From Lachnospiraceae bacterium (GTDB lineage Bacteria > Bacillota > Clostridia > Lachnospirales > Lachnospiraceae): a stretch of 64,000 nt of DNA. Within the stretch, counting starts at the first letter, position 1. Every line of letters begins with the position of its first letter. Positions 1 to 8,453 of this stretch are shown here, in pieces. The notes under the pieces were generated by a model, which did not search any database, had not been told where the DNA came from, and saw only the letters and a program-made list of their open reading frames with translations. A program made the position numbers and the translations under genes. The stretch lies in the NCBI GenBank assembly GCA_009774215.1, contig VSNH01000003.1, forward strand, positions 1 through 64,000, read 5' to 3'.

Positions 1-42
1 CATTATATCAGATATTTAAATGATAATATTTTGGAGAACGTT

Positions 43-1290
43 ATGGAAAAAAATATAAATTGTGTAAAGGAGAAAAAAGCTTGTTGTTCCTGCGGAATAT
101 GTGCTGGCATATGCCCACAGGAAGCCATTTCCATGGAAATTGACGAAAAAACAGGTGCCTCTTTACCACATATTCATAAAAACCAGTGTGTAGATTGTGG
201 TATCTGCCTGAGAATCTGCCCTGGTTATTATAATGCTGAGACCGTCTTGGGGGACACCCCGTCTGGCCATAAAGAACGCCAGTGTAAACATCTGCAATCT
301 TATATCGGCAATATATCAGACCCTGCTCTTTTACAAAATTGTACCAGCGGCGGTATAGTTTCTGAATTAATTCGTACATTATTATCTAATTCTATATACG
401 ATTCGGCATTTATAGTAAATACAAATTGCTATTCCGACGTTGTGGAAACGGAGCGGATTACAAAGTATACTCCAAGCAGCAGCAAATCCCGTTATATCGC
501 TGTATCACATGCTCAGACAGCAAAATATATCTTATCCCACCAGGAAGAGCGCATTGTTATTGTCGCTGTTGGCTGTGCGATAACCGGTTTCAAGAGAATG
601 ATAGAGCAATACCATTTAAACCGCAATAATTATTTGTTAATCGGGCTATTTTGTGACAAAATTGTAACCTATACAATATGGAATTATTTTGCCGGCAAAT
701 ACGCAGCACATGATAAACTATATGGAATGGACTCCCGAAACAAAAAAAATTCGGGGTGGCCCGGAGATATGCTGTTATATTTAAATAATCGAGAAATAAA
801 TATAGATCGAAAATACAGACAACAAGTCCACCATTTTTTTTCGAACGAAAGATGCTTATACTGCACTGATAAATTAAATGAGTCAGCAGACATTTCTGTT
901 GGCGATAACTACACAAATATAAATGCCACAGAAAATGGAACCAGTAGCATTATCGTTCGAACACCTGCTGGAGAACTAGCCCTTGAACAAATACGAAATA
1001 AATGTATTTTAACACTGATACCCATCAATGAAATATACGAAAGTCAAAGTATGCAAAAAAAACAAAGAAATTTCTATAACGCAAAGTTAAAGTATCAGGG
1101 CATTCTTCACGCAAAAATGCCCTGTAAAGATTTTTTGCGCTATATCAAAGCGATGCTTAGGATAAAAATAGGATATTCCTATCCTAAAATGCCATGGTTG
1201 ATATATCTGGCTCTAAAATTAGAAAATACTGTCCAATATTTAAATAGTACCTGCCGATTAATGCATAAGTCAAATAATCGGCATAATTGA
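43..1290 (+). CDS. Coenzyme F420 hydrogenase/dehydrogenase beta-subunit family ferredoxin protein
   Basis: The N-terminus has two 4Fe-4S motifs of the form C-x2-C-x2-C-x3-C-P (Cys14, 17, 20, 24 and Cys49, 52, 55, 59). The rest resembles the FrhB/FdhB N- and C-terminal domains. The family moves electrons between ferredoxin-type clusters and a flavin; in surface-polysaccharide loci such proteins often sit beside polysaccharide pyruvyl transferases, and the substrate is unknown. I start at the ATG at 43: the GGAG at 33-36 is its ribosome binding site with a 6-base spacer, so the in-frame TTG at 31 is unlikely to be the start. It is the only plus-strand gene and converges on the next gene, with 7 bases between the stops. 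Family call good, role uncertain. Confidence 0.85.
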   Translation: MEKNINCVKEKKACCSCGICAGICPQEAISMEIDEKTGASLPHIHKNQCVDCGICLRICPGYYNAETVLGDTPSGHKERQCKHLQSYIGNISDPALLQNCTSGGIVSELIRTLLSNSIYDSAFIVNTNCYSDVVETERITKYTPSSSKSRYIAVSHAQTAKYILSHQEERIVIVAVGCAITGFKRMIEQYHLNRNNYLLIGLFCDKIVTYTIWNYFAGKYAAHDKLYGMDSRNKKNSGWPGDMLLYLNNREINIDRKYRQQVHHFFSNERCLYCTDKLNESADISVGDNYTNINATENGTSSIIVRTPAGELALEQIRNKCILTLIPINEIYESQSMQKKQRNFYNAKLKYQGILHAKMPCKDFLRYIKAMLRIKIGYSYPKMPWLIYLALKLENTVQYLNSTCRLMHKSNNRHN

Positions 1291-1297
1291 ACAGCCG

Positions 1298-2251
1298 CTA
1301 CTTCTCCTTTTCCCTATTGCCGCACACTTCTCTTACAACAAATTGCGGTGAATTATTGATGCATATATAAATACGCCCGATATACTCTCCCATCATGCCC
1401 ATATTAATCAAAATCAAACCACCAATCACAAGCATAATGGCCGTCTGGGAGCTCCAGCCATACGGAATAATCTCCTCCAATTCCGGAATAAACAGTCTTC
1501 TTACGATAATCACAATCGTATAGACAAAACCTATGAAAGCAAACAGAAATCCAATATATGTGCTAATTTCAAGCGGTTTTACGGAAAATGCCGTGAAGCC
1601 GTTAAACCAGAGCGATATAAGCTTTTTCAGGCTATATCCTGACCGTCCCGCCAGTCTGTCGTTATGCTGTATAGATACATAACCGATATTTCTGGTCGTT
1701 CTGAGAACCAATCCCCCCAGATAAGGGTAGCAGTTCTGATATCGGATCATCTCATCTATCACGAATCTGCGAGCAACAAAAAAACTGCCTGTGTAATACC
1801 CCCGCACGCCAAAAATATAATCCGACATGCGCCGCGCAAAGTCAGAACCCCATCGTCTGAACGCCTTCTGATGCATCTCACCATATTTTGCGTAGACAAC
1901 ATCATACCCCTTTTCCAGTTCACGCATCAGCTCAGGAACTTCGCCTGCCGGAGTCTGCCCGTCATCATCTAACGAAACAACATAGTCTCCCGTACAATAA
2001 TGATAACCCGCTAAAACCGCACTGTGCTGCCCGAAATTTCTTGCCAGATTCACACCCAGAATATGCTCATCCTGCGCCGCATACTCTTTAATAACATCCC
2101 AGACATCATCTGGAGAGCCATCATTTACGAGAATAATCTCATAATCATACTTTTCTTCCTTTTTAATCATTTTTCTAATTTCTTCAATCACGCTTCCCAC
2201 CGTTTTTTGTGATCTGTAACAGGGAATTACAAACGATAATTTCTTTTCCAT
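1298..2251 (-). CDS. GT2 glycosyltransferase, ArnC/GtrB-like, membrane-anchored
   Basis: This 317-residue protein starts with a GT-A nucleotide-binding segment (VIPCYRS, residues 8-14) and has the metal-binding acidic motif LDDDGQ (Asp95-97). Two hydrophobic helices follow near residues 231-251 and 268-290, with a cytosolic tail. Family members such as ArnC and GtrB move a sugar from a nucleotide onto undecaprenyl phosphate on the inner membrane face. It is the last gene of the minus-strand series. Its first codons and leader are repeated at 4157-4217, beyond an inserted gene. A TATAAT-like -10 (2282-2287, minus) and phased repeats lie upstream. The acceptor role is inferred from the two C-terminal membrane segments; the sugar is unknown. 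Confidence 0.88.
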   Translation of the reverse strand: MEKKLSFVIPCYRSQKTVGSVIEEIRKMIKKEEKYDYEIILVNDGSPDDVWDVIKEYAAQDEHILGVNLARNFGQHSAVLAGYHYCTGDYVVSLDDDGQTPAGEVPELMRELEKGYDVVYAKYGEMHQKAFRRWGSDFARRMSDYIFGVRGYYTGSFFVARRFVIDEMIRYQNCYPYLGGLVLRTTRNIGYVSIQHNDRLAGRSGYSLKKLISLWFNGFTAFSVKPLEISTYIGFLFAFIGFVYTIVIIVRRLFIPELEEIIPYGWSSQTAIMLVIGGLILINMGMMGEYIGRIYICINNSPQFVVREVCGNREKEK

Positions 2252-2275
2252 ACGTCCATCGCCTCATACTGTCTA
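2215..2275. repeat. Direct repeat, left copy (GT2 5' end)
   Basis: These 61 bases match 4157-4217 at 54 positions, in the same orientation, 1,942 bases apart. The copy covers codons 1-12 of the intact GT2 gene and its leader. Its right end (cta at 2273-2275) corresponds to the stop codon of the NeuD-like gene in the other copy. The two copies bracket the inserted AlbA/AAA_4 gene. Confidence 0.85.
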
Positions 2276-2314
2276 CGCATTATTATATCAAATTAACTAT
2301 ATCCTATTTTTGTC

Positions 2315-2364
2315 TTAGTTCGAATTAGTTCTATTTTAGTCCAACATTAAGTCCAACTTAGTCC
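2315..2364. promoter_or_regulatory. Five helically phased TTAGTYC repeats upstream of the GT2 gene
   Basis: TTA(A)GTTC/TTA(A)GTCC occurs at 2315, 2325, 2336, 2347 and 2358, a period of 10-11 bases, about one helical turn. A further TAGTTC is at 2412. The array lies in the 175-base gap between the inserted gene and the GT2 gene, upstream (minus sense) of a TATAAT at 2282-2287. No good -35 hexamer is present at the right distance, which would suit an activator-dependent promoter. Regulatory function is inferred only from the phasing and position. Confidence 0.45.
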
Positions 2365-2426
2365 AAAACAGCTTATCTTAAAACGCTTTTAACGCTGCTT
2401 AATTCAAAATCTAGTTCAAGTTCAGC

Positions 2427-4107
2427 TTAAATCTGCTCAGCAGCAAGTCTCCATTTTGCCTTATACCCACTTCCCTCAACGCATACCATACCTTCTTTTT
2501 TCATACTTTGAAGAATATTGGAAACTTTTCTAGTCTTCTGCTTTTCATTCATAATCGCTGGCAAGGTTCCCTCCAAAACAGCTTTTAGATCAGATACTTT
2601 CGCACACTTCATTGTCTTTAGCGCACTTACAATTAATTGCTGATATATGTCGTTAGCTAATCCCTTATTCCGTAAATATTCTGCCGGCGCGCCTACAATA
2701 TTAGCGATCCTATAGGATACAAACAAATTGGGATATCTTCCCTCTACTAATCCTGCCTTTTTCAAAAAATTATAATTCTCTTTAGTGATAAGCTCTTTCT
2801 TCTGTACTTTATCTAATAAAAACACTGTATGCAAATCCAAATCTACATTGCTACGAAGCAGCTGCGTATAATTTCTATCAAGAATTTTTCCATATAACGT
2901 AACTTTAACACGATTAATATCCTTCAAATCATAAGTCGGCAACGGAAAACATTTGTCCCTCTGGATTTGATACATCATGGGAATCCCCATTGCATTCGTA
3001 TCTATCATGTAAAGGTTAACCATCACATGACACAAAAAGCCGTTCCTAATAATAAGGCTGTTTATATCCCTCCTCAAGCGCTCGCTCTACAGTTTCAGGA
3101 ATAAAACTGCCTTCATTAATAAATATCAATCTATCCTCAAACTCTTCCACATTAATTTTTCCTCGAAGCTGATAATTGGAATGCGCAATGCAATTATTTA
3201 ACATTTCTTTTACCACATCAGGGTCATACTGATCTACTTCATCCGGGAACAAAGTTTGTTGCTCAGCAATATAACGGTATTTTTCATTCCTGATTTTGGC
3301 ATAAGTCTTATCCACCGCCAGCAAAAGTGGCATATCAAAATGTTCATATGCTTTGACAGTACCATCCCCGTTATACAAAGTCCATGTTATTCTTGGAATA
3401 AATCCATCAAAAAGGTACAGCGACTCCTCTTTTCCCAAGAGAATAAGCGCTGTATTTGTCACCTTTCCCTTTATTAATAAACCAGCTTTATTCAATATCT
3501 CTACATCAGACATTCTTTCCAGCATTTCTATAGATCTCTTGGACGCCTTTTGCTTTTTGACAAACAATATACGTGCATATTTCACAGCTTTTTCATCCAA
3601 ATCATCTATATCTGCATTTTCTACAATTTCTTTTGACCAGTCAACACCCACTTGACTGCGAATCAAATCTACTTTATCCATTGGCAGCGGGCTGGTATTT
3701 TCATCTTCTCTTGCATAGGCAGCGCCATTCCATGTTGTTGGAATACCCCGAAGCGCAGGTGGAATCTGAAATGCAACTACTCGCTTCCCTTCCAGATTCA
3801 GCTCGTATATTTCCATAAATGTCAAACGTTCATTTGTTCCAACAACAATTTCTTTTTTCATTCTTTGCAGACTTCCGTCTTTTCTATACGCCGTTCCCAC
3901 AATTTCCTTTTCGTTCGTTATTCCGAATATCAACCACGCTTCTTTCCTGTCCCGTATATTAGCCTCATTACCTAATGCCGAAAAATATTTCCCGATATCT
4001 TTCAAAGAACAGTTGGTTTTTGCCTCCTTGAACTCCACAATTTCATCTTCAAAATCTTCTATCATCTGTATGATTTTTTCCTTAAGCTGATTTTCAGAAT
4101 ATATCAT
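2427..4107 (-). pseudogene. AlbA_2/AAA_4 RecG-like ATP-binding transcriptional regulator, frameshifted
   Basis: The first part has an AlbA_2 (Schlafen-type) domain with the EFKEAK motif near its N-terminus and an AAA_4-type NCIAHSNY segment. It ends at a TAG near 3046-3048, just after QPYY. The rest of the protein (RNGFLCHVMVNLYMID onward, with a winged-helix-like C-terminus) continues in another frame from about 3050 to 2427. Removing one T from the TATTATTAGG run restores the join YYRNGF, so a single-base insertion explains the break. The start is ATG 4107, with GGAG 9 bases upstream; the longer frame up to 4164 would run into the glycosyltransferase remnant. It is unrelated to glycan synthesis and appears inserted between neuD and GT2. 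It could be a pseudogene or a sequencing error. Confidence 0.8.
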
Positions 4108-4130
4108 GTTTTCTTTCTCCGATACTCGTA

Positions 4131-4193
4131 CTATACGATTCCTGAATGACACAATTTGTAACATGGAACGACAAATGATAATTTCTTTTCCAT
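4131..4193 (-). pseudogene. 5' remnant of a GT2 glycosyltransferase gene
   Basis: From the ATG at 4193 the frame reads MEKKLSFVVPCYK, matching the intact gene's MEKKLSFVIPCYR at nearly every position. It then diverges (LCHSGIV) and stops at 4131. It directly follows the NeuD-like stop codon. It marks where a GT2 gene was cut or replaced when the AlbA/AAA_4 gene came in. Confidence 0.8.
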
Positions 4194-4217
4194 ACGACCA
4201 TCGCCTCGTACTGCCTA
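4157..4217. repeat. Direct repeat, right copy (neuD stop to GT2 codon 12)
   Basis: This is the partner of 2215-2275, with 7 differences in 61 bases. It runs from the TAG stop of the NeuD-like gene (4215-4217) into the truncated GT2 start. About 11% divergence is too much for a recent target-site duplication. It fits recombination between two related versions of the locus better. Confidence 0.85.
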
Positions 4218-4889
4218 CAAAAAATCCGTTGGTTTTTTATTCTCTAAAATAATACTTCGCTCCGGAACAACTACGTTTTCATCCGACAAATCATGCTGTA
4301 CGTAAGCATTCGCCCCAATCAAATTTCCATTTCCGACTGTAATCTTATCTTTTGTCGTTGCATTATTGCCGAAAAAATTTTCATCCGAAACGATAACATG
4401 ACCGGCTACCGATGCGGAAATGGCAAAATAATTAAAGTCTCCAACTTTTGTATGATGCGCAATCATAGCCTTTGGATAAACAATATTTCCGTTGCCGATC
4501 TCAGCGTACATTCCGATATACGCCTGCTCGAAAATCAGATTACCTTCTCCCAGTTTATCCGTCTCCACGCAGGCCGTCTTATGTATATAATTTTCTATAT
4601 GGTAACCGCAGTTTTTTATCTCCGCAAATTTTTCCCTGCGCGCGGCATTCATTTTCGTATATCCGATACATAGATAAATGCCGATTTCTTTTTTATCTGA
4701 GTAACCTTTCAATACATCAAAAGAAATAATCGGTATCTTTACCGTTTCACCGTGAATTTCAAGCGTTTTATACTGCTCTGCTATATATTGCCTGTCTACG
4801 GTAAATCCCTCTATCTTTCTCCCTTCTTCCTCCAGAAGATAGAATAGATTCTCCGCCAAATCTGTCGTTCCATAAATATAATAGCGCAT
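4215..4889 (-). CDS. NeuD/PglD-like sugar O/N-acyltransferase (left-handed beta-helix)
   Basis: This 224-residue protein has a Rossmann-like N-terminal domain (YYIYGTTD, residues 3-10) followed from about residue 100 by hexapeptide repeats of the left-handed beta-helix type. The His145-His146 pair (MIAHHT) sits where PglD/NeuD enzymes carry their catalytic base. Such enzymes use acetyl-CoA to acetylate amino sugars or sialic acids. It lies 5 bases after the ATP-grasp gene, so it is likely co-translated with it. The acceptor could be one of the nonulosonic acids made elsewhere in the locus or an amino sugar from the neighbouring epimerase pathway; the sequence does not decide this. Confidence 0.82.
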   Translation of the reverse strand: MRYYIYGTTDLAENLFYLLEEEGRKIEGFTVDRQYIAEQYKTLEIHGETVKIPIISFDVLKGYSDKKEIGIYLCIGYTKMNAARREKFAEIKNCGYHIENYIHKTACVETDKLGEGNLIFEQAYIGMYAEIGNGNIVYPKAMIAHHTKVGDFNYFAISASVAGHVIVSDENFFGNNATTKDKITVGNGNLIGANAYVQHDLSDENVVVPERSIILENKKPTDFL

Positions 4890-4894
4890 ACGCC

Positions 4895-5836
4895 TTACTC
4901 CATAATCACAAACTTCTCAGTCAGCTCCCTAATCCCAATCGCCTTTTTATACTTGTTCTCATAAACATGATCCGCTTTTCCGTCCAGCAGATCCAGCCAC
5001 CATATGACAATATTGTGTCCCAGCATATACTGAAAATATACAGACCCGGAAATTCTGGCGTTGATTTCAAAAATATAATTTTTCCCCGCATGTTTTCTCA
5101 ACTGGATATTGATATAACCGCGCAGCTTTATATCGTTCACAATCTTTTCCACAATTTGACGGATACCCTCGTCTTCCACCAGTTCCACAAAGGATGTATA
5201 GCCATTCTTTAATTGTCTCTTAAATATGATAGAGGAAATCCTGTTGCCGTCTGAAAAAACACCTACCGTATATTCCTGTGACTCTCCCTCGATATACTCC
5301 TGAATCACAATATCCTGAACATTCACCTTCAATTCCCGTATCTCATCCACCGTTTTTATCTTTTGTAACAGCTTCGAACCGCAGGAATTTCTCAATTTGA
5401 CAATATAAGTATTTCCGTCCTCCAAAAAATCATGGTACAAATATGTTTTAGGCGCAATAACATCCCCTCCGATTCGATTGAGCAGTCGGCTTGTCTCATA
5501 TTTGTCCTGAAATGTCTCTATCATGTCAGGCGTATTAATCATCACCTTAATACCTGCATTCGCAAAAAGACCTGCACTTTTTGAAATCGCTTTAATCTCC
5601 GACTCGTTTGCCGGAATCAGATGGGTAATCTGATATTCCCTACATTTATCTAACATTTCCCCAATATATGCAGGATTTACCGCCGGAAGACTCTTCCAAT
5701 AAGTGATAACCCTATCCATACCTACCGGATAATCATAGATATCGCAGCCGTACACCATATCCTCCGTTTCCTGTAAAATCTTGAGAATACCGTTTGCGAC
5801 ATCACCGCTGATAGCGGTCACCAAAATCCTTCTCAT
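4895..5836 (-). CDS. ATP-grasp domain protein (carbamoyl-phosphate-synthase-like)
   Basis: This 313-residue protein has an N-terminal pre-ATP-grasp fold (ILVTAISGDVANGI) and an ATP-grasp core ending in the typical metal-binding segment IFEINARISGS. ATP-grasp ligases of this group join a carboxylate, via an acyl phosphate, to an amine or similar nucleophile. Stand-alone copies in polysaccharide loci are mostly uncharacterised. Its ATG overlaps the stop of the phosphoesterase gene (ATGA, 5833-5836), so the two are translationally coupled. A role in adding an amino acid or carbamoyl group to a sugar is possible but inferred only from the fold and the neighbours. Confidence 0.8.
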   Translation of the reverse strand: MRRILVTAISGDVANGILKILQETEDMVYGCDIYDYPVGMDRVITYWKSLPAVNPAYIGEMLDKCREYQITHLIPANESEIKAISKSAGLFANAGIKVMINTPDMIETFQDKYETSRLLNRIGGDVIAPKTYLYHDFLEDGNTYIVKLRNSCGSKLLQKIKTVDEIRELKVNVQDIVIQEYIEGESQEYTVGVFSDGNRISSIIFKRQLKNGYTSFVELVEDEGIRQIVEKIVNDIKLRGYINIQLRKHAGKNYIFEINARISGSVYFQYMLGHNIVIWWLDLLDGKADHVYENKYKKAIGIRELTEKFVIME

Positions 5837-6543
5837 ACAAAGTCTTCCTTCCTGCGTTCCAAAACGCCTTTAAGTTTCTTTAATCCTGCGTCATACTGAT
5901 CAATCTGCCTGTAAAGCTCTGTTGTATCCAATAAAATCGTCTCAAACCAAACTTCTTTTTCAATCGTATCAATCACGGCATAGCCAAATCCATTGCCATC
6001 CCTCGGTTGTCCGAGCGACCCCGGATTGACGATCAGGGTATCCCCGACAAAGCGTTCCATTCTGCAATGGGTATGCCCCAAAATAACAATATCATACTTC
6101 TGATATATCTGCGGATCTTTAATCGCATCTTTCGGATACAATCTTCCCTCCAGTGAATCCTGCGGCGTTCCGTGGAAAATACCTATCCTGCGACCAGAAT
6201 CAGCAATGATACACCCTGATTGGCACGCTGCGATTCTGTCACACTCCTGCTGCGTAAATCTGCTTCTCACATCCGCATAAGAATGCCCGTAATTATTCAC
6301 ATAATCCGCTTCCTCTTCCGCTCCGCAAAACAAGTGCTGAAAATAGGCATCATGGTTACCTTTCAGCCAGATCAAATTGTCTGTCTCCGCCAGCCTTTGT
6401 ATAATCTCATGCTGGTTATAATAATATCCAAAAATATCACCACAAAAAACCAGGTGATCGTATTCTTCTTGTCGAATGCGCTTCATAAAAGCGTCCAAAG
6501 CATAGGAATTGCCATGTAAATCAGAAAAAACTAGTAAACGCAC
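5833..6543 (-). CDS. Metallophosphoesterase, YfcE/MJ0936-like
   Basis: All signature motifs of the calcineurin-like phosphoesterase fold are present in order: SDLHGN, GDIFGYY, GNHD, HGTP and GHTH, giving the ligands for two metals. YfcE-type enzymes hydrolyse phosphodiesters in the cytoplasm; the substrate here is unknown. I start at GTG 6543 because GGGGAG lies 6 bases upstream and the protein then opens with the usual MRLLVFSDLHGN. The frame is open further upstream to 6579, inside the preceding gene's end. It is coupled to the ATP-grasp gene by ATGA. It may process a nucleotide-sugar or phosphosugar intermediate. Confidence 0.85.
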   Translation of the reverse strand: MRLLVFSDLHGNSYALDAFMKRIRQEEYDHLVFCGDIFGYYYNQHEIIQRLAETDNLIWLKGNHDAYFQHLFCGAEEEADYVNNYGHSYADVRSRFTQQECDRIAACQSGCIIADSGRRIGIFHGTPQDSLEGRLYPKDAIKDPQIYQKYDIVILGHTHCRMERFVGDTLIVNPGSLGQPRDGNGFGYAVIDTIEKEVWFETILLDTTELYRQIDQYDAGLKKLKGVLERRKEDFV

Positions 6544-6557
6544 AAGCTGCTCCCCTC

Positions 6558-7442
6558 TTACTCTTCCCCGTAAATCCAATCTATCGTATCATCCAGCATA
6601 TACCGGGGCTCATATCCCAATACCGCCTTTGCCTTTTTCCCTGATATTTCCCAGTGTTCCACCTCCGCCGCGTCTTCCACACCGGCAAAACGGATCTGTA
6701 CGCCAGCTTTTGTGCGGGCAATACATTTTTCGGCGAGCTGCAGGTTGGAGATGCTCTCCCCGCCAATCAGGAACACACCCTCCGTATCCCTGACAAGCGA
6801 CAGGCCGACCGCTTCCGCTATATCCCGCACATCCACATAATTCTGCACCCGTCCTCCTGCTCCGTAAAGCAGAATATCCTGCCCCTTACGGCATTGCTCC
6901 AGCATACGGTACAAAAAAACATTCTGCCGCATTCCTCTTCCAATCGGAGACGGAATGCGAAGCATCACTTTTTTCATTCCCGGCGTACCGACGTTCTTCA
7001 CAATTTCCTCGCCCGTCAGCTTCGTAATATGATACAGCGTTTCCGGATGCGCGGGGTGATCCTCCGTGATCGGTACACTGACCGGTTTTCCAATAACCGG
7101 CACACTGGACAGATAAATAAATTGATCCGCCCCCAGTCGATTCGCCAATTCCACCACATGATATGTGCCCAGGCAATTCGCTGTGATAGTTCCCCCGTCT
7201 CCGGGTACGCGGATATCCGCCGCCAGATGGATCACCGCCCGGCACTGTCCAACTGCCTGAACTGTCTTTTCTACAAAATCTCCATCGCAAATATCCCCCA
7301 CGATAATCGTAAGCCGCTTTGACCGCATATCCAACTTTTTCGAGTTTGTCATCGCTATGACATCATACCCCTGCGCCAGCAAATGCTCTGTCACATAGCG
7401 GCCGATAAATCCTGCCGCACCGGTAACCAGAATTTTACTCAT
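6558..7442 (-). CDS. NAD(P)-dependent sugar epimerase/dehydratase (extended SDR)
   Basis: This 294-residue protein has a TGAAGFIG dinucleotide-binding motif at residues 7-14 and the catalytic YHITK (Tyr-x3-Lys), with SS of the triad before it. Extended SDR enzymes epimerise, dehydrate or reduce nucleotide-linked sugars. It is a little shorter than GalE (about 330), closer to dTDP-sugar reductases or epimerases. Its ATG overlaps the stop of the radical SAM gene (ATGA, 7439-7442). It probably makes a modified sugar for the flanking GT2 enzymes; exact chemistry unknown. Confidence 0.85.
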   Translation of the reverse strand: MSKILVTGAAGFIGRYVTEHLLAQGYDVIAMTNSKKLDMRSKRLTIIVGDICDGDFVEKTVQAVGQCRAVIHLAADIRVPGDGGTITANCLGTYHVVELANRLGADQFIYLSSVPVIGKPVSVPITEDHPAHPETLYHITKLTGEEIVKNVGTPGMKKVMLRIPSPIGRGMRQNVFLYRMLEQCRKGQDILLYGAGGRVQNYVDVRDIAEAVGLSLVRDTEGVFLIGGESISNLQLAEKCIARTKAGVQIRFAGVEDAAEVEHWEISGKKAKAVLGYEPRYMLDDTIDWIYGEE

Positions 7443-8407
7443 CCGTTTTCTCCAAGCATCTGTTCTCTCTCCTCGTAATTCTTACCCACCTCATTGCCAT
7501 TCTCATCAAAACGTTTTTCACCAATAATCTCCCAATCTGTACATTTCTGACAAATTGCGGGAAGCTCATCAAAGCGGTGCTCCATATGTTTTTTCACAAA
7601 TGCCTCGTTTCTCTTCTGCCAGATTTCTTTGATCGTGTTTATATTCACATCGCCGCACTCATAATCCGCATTCACATCCATTACGCACAGCGCCGCTTTT
7701 CCATCCCATGTAATCGGCAGGATGCCCACCGCATTGCCGCACGCAATCCTCGGATCCGTCTTCTCGGGTGCAATATCCTCACACTGTCCCGCCCATGAGA
7801 TCAATCTGCGGGTCGTTGTCCACGCTCCCCGTTTTCTCCAATACTGAATAATCTGATCAATCTCATGTTCATTCTCTTCCATCTCCATTACTTTTATCTC
7901 TATGATCGGTTCTTTCAATCCGCGCTCCTGCTTACGTTTTAAAATACGCTCAATATTGGCATAGGTAACATCCCTGTTAGCATTCACCCGGATTTTTTCA
8001 TATACTTCCTTTGAAAAACCGTCACAATCAATACTGATAAAACTGATGCCGGAATCCAACAGCATCTCTGTCATTTCTTCATCCAAAAGCGTTCCGTTTG
8101 TGTTTAGACTGATATTTTTCAACCCTTTTTTTACCGCATAATCTATCATATAAAAAATCTTGAATTTCTGTAATAAAGGTTCTCCATAAAAATCAAGCCA
8201 TATTCTTGTATATGGATTTTCCCGGGCAATCTCGTCTATTATTTTTTTATACAGCAAAATGTTCATCTGCCCTTTCGGTCTGGTCAGCTTATTGTTCGCG
8301 CAGGTAGTGCAGTTTAAGTTGCAGTAATTCCCCGGCTCAATAATGACATTTAACGGAAATTCCGATATCTTAAACTTCTTTTCTACTTCACTGATTTTTT
8401 CGTACAT
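7439..8407 (-). CDS. Radical SAM protein with SPASM-type C-terminus
   Basis: The cluster motif C-x3-C-x2-C is seen as CNLNCTTC, after the usual IEPGNYC strand. The C-terminus has further cysteines (ACGNAVG, LCVMD, CGDVN, CQKC) in SPASM/Twitch-like spacing that would hold auxiliary Fe-S clusters. Such enzymes modify peptides, or sometimes sugars and lipids. Here it starts a coupled block with an epimerase, phosphoesterase and ATP-grasp protein, so a sugar-nucleotide radical rearrangement or dehydrogenation is a reasonable guess. No precursor peptide gene is visible next to it. Confidence 0.85.
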   Translation of the reverse strand: MYEKISEVEKKFKISEFPLNVIIEPGNYCNLNCTTCANNKLTRPKGQMNILLYKKIIDEIARENPYTRIWLDFYGEPLLQKFKIFYMIDYAVKKGLKNISLNTNGTLLDEEMTEMLLDSGISFISIDCDGFSKEVYEKIRVNANRDVTYANIERILKRKQERGLKEPIIEIKVMEMEENEHEIDQIIQYWRKRGAWTTTRRLISWAGQCEDIAPEKTDPRIACGNAVGILPITWDGKAALCVMDVNADYECGDVNINTIKEIWQKRNEAFVKKHMEHRFDELPAICQKCTDWEIIGEKRFDENGNEVGKNYEEREQMLGENG

Positions 8408-8453
8408 ATCCCTTTTCTCTCCTTTTTCCGAAAACCCGGCCTTTTTTTCACGC

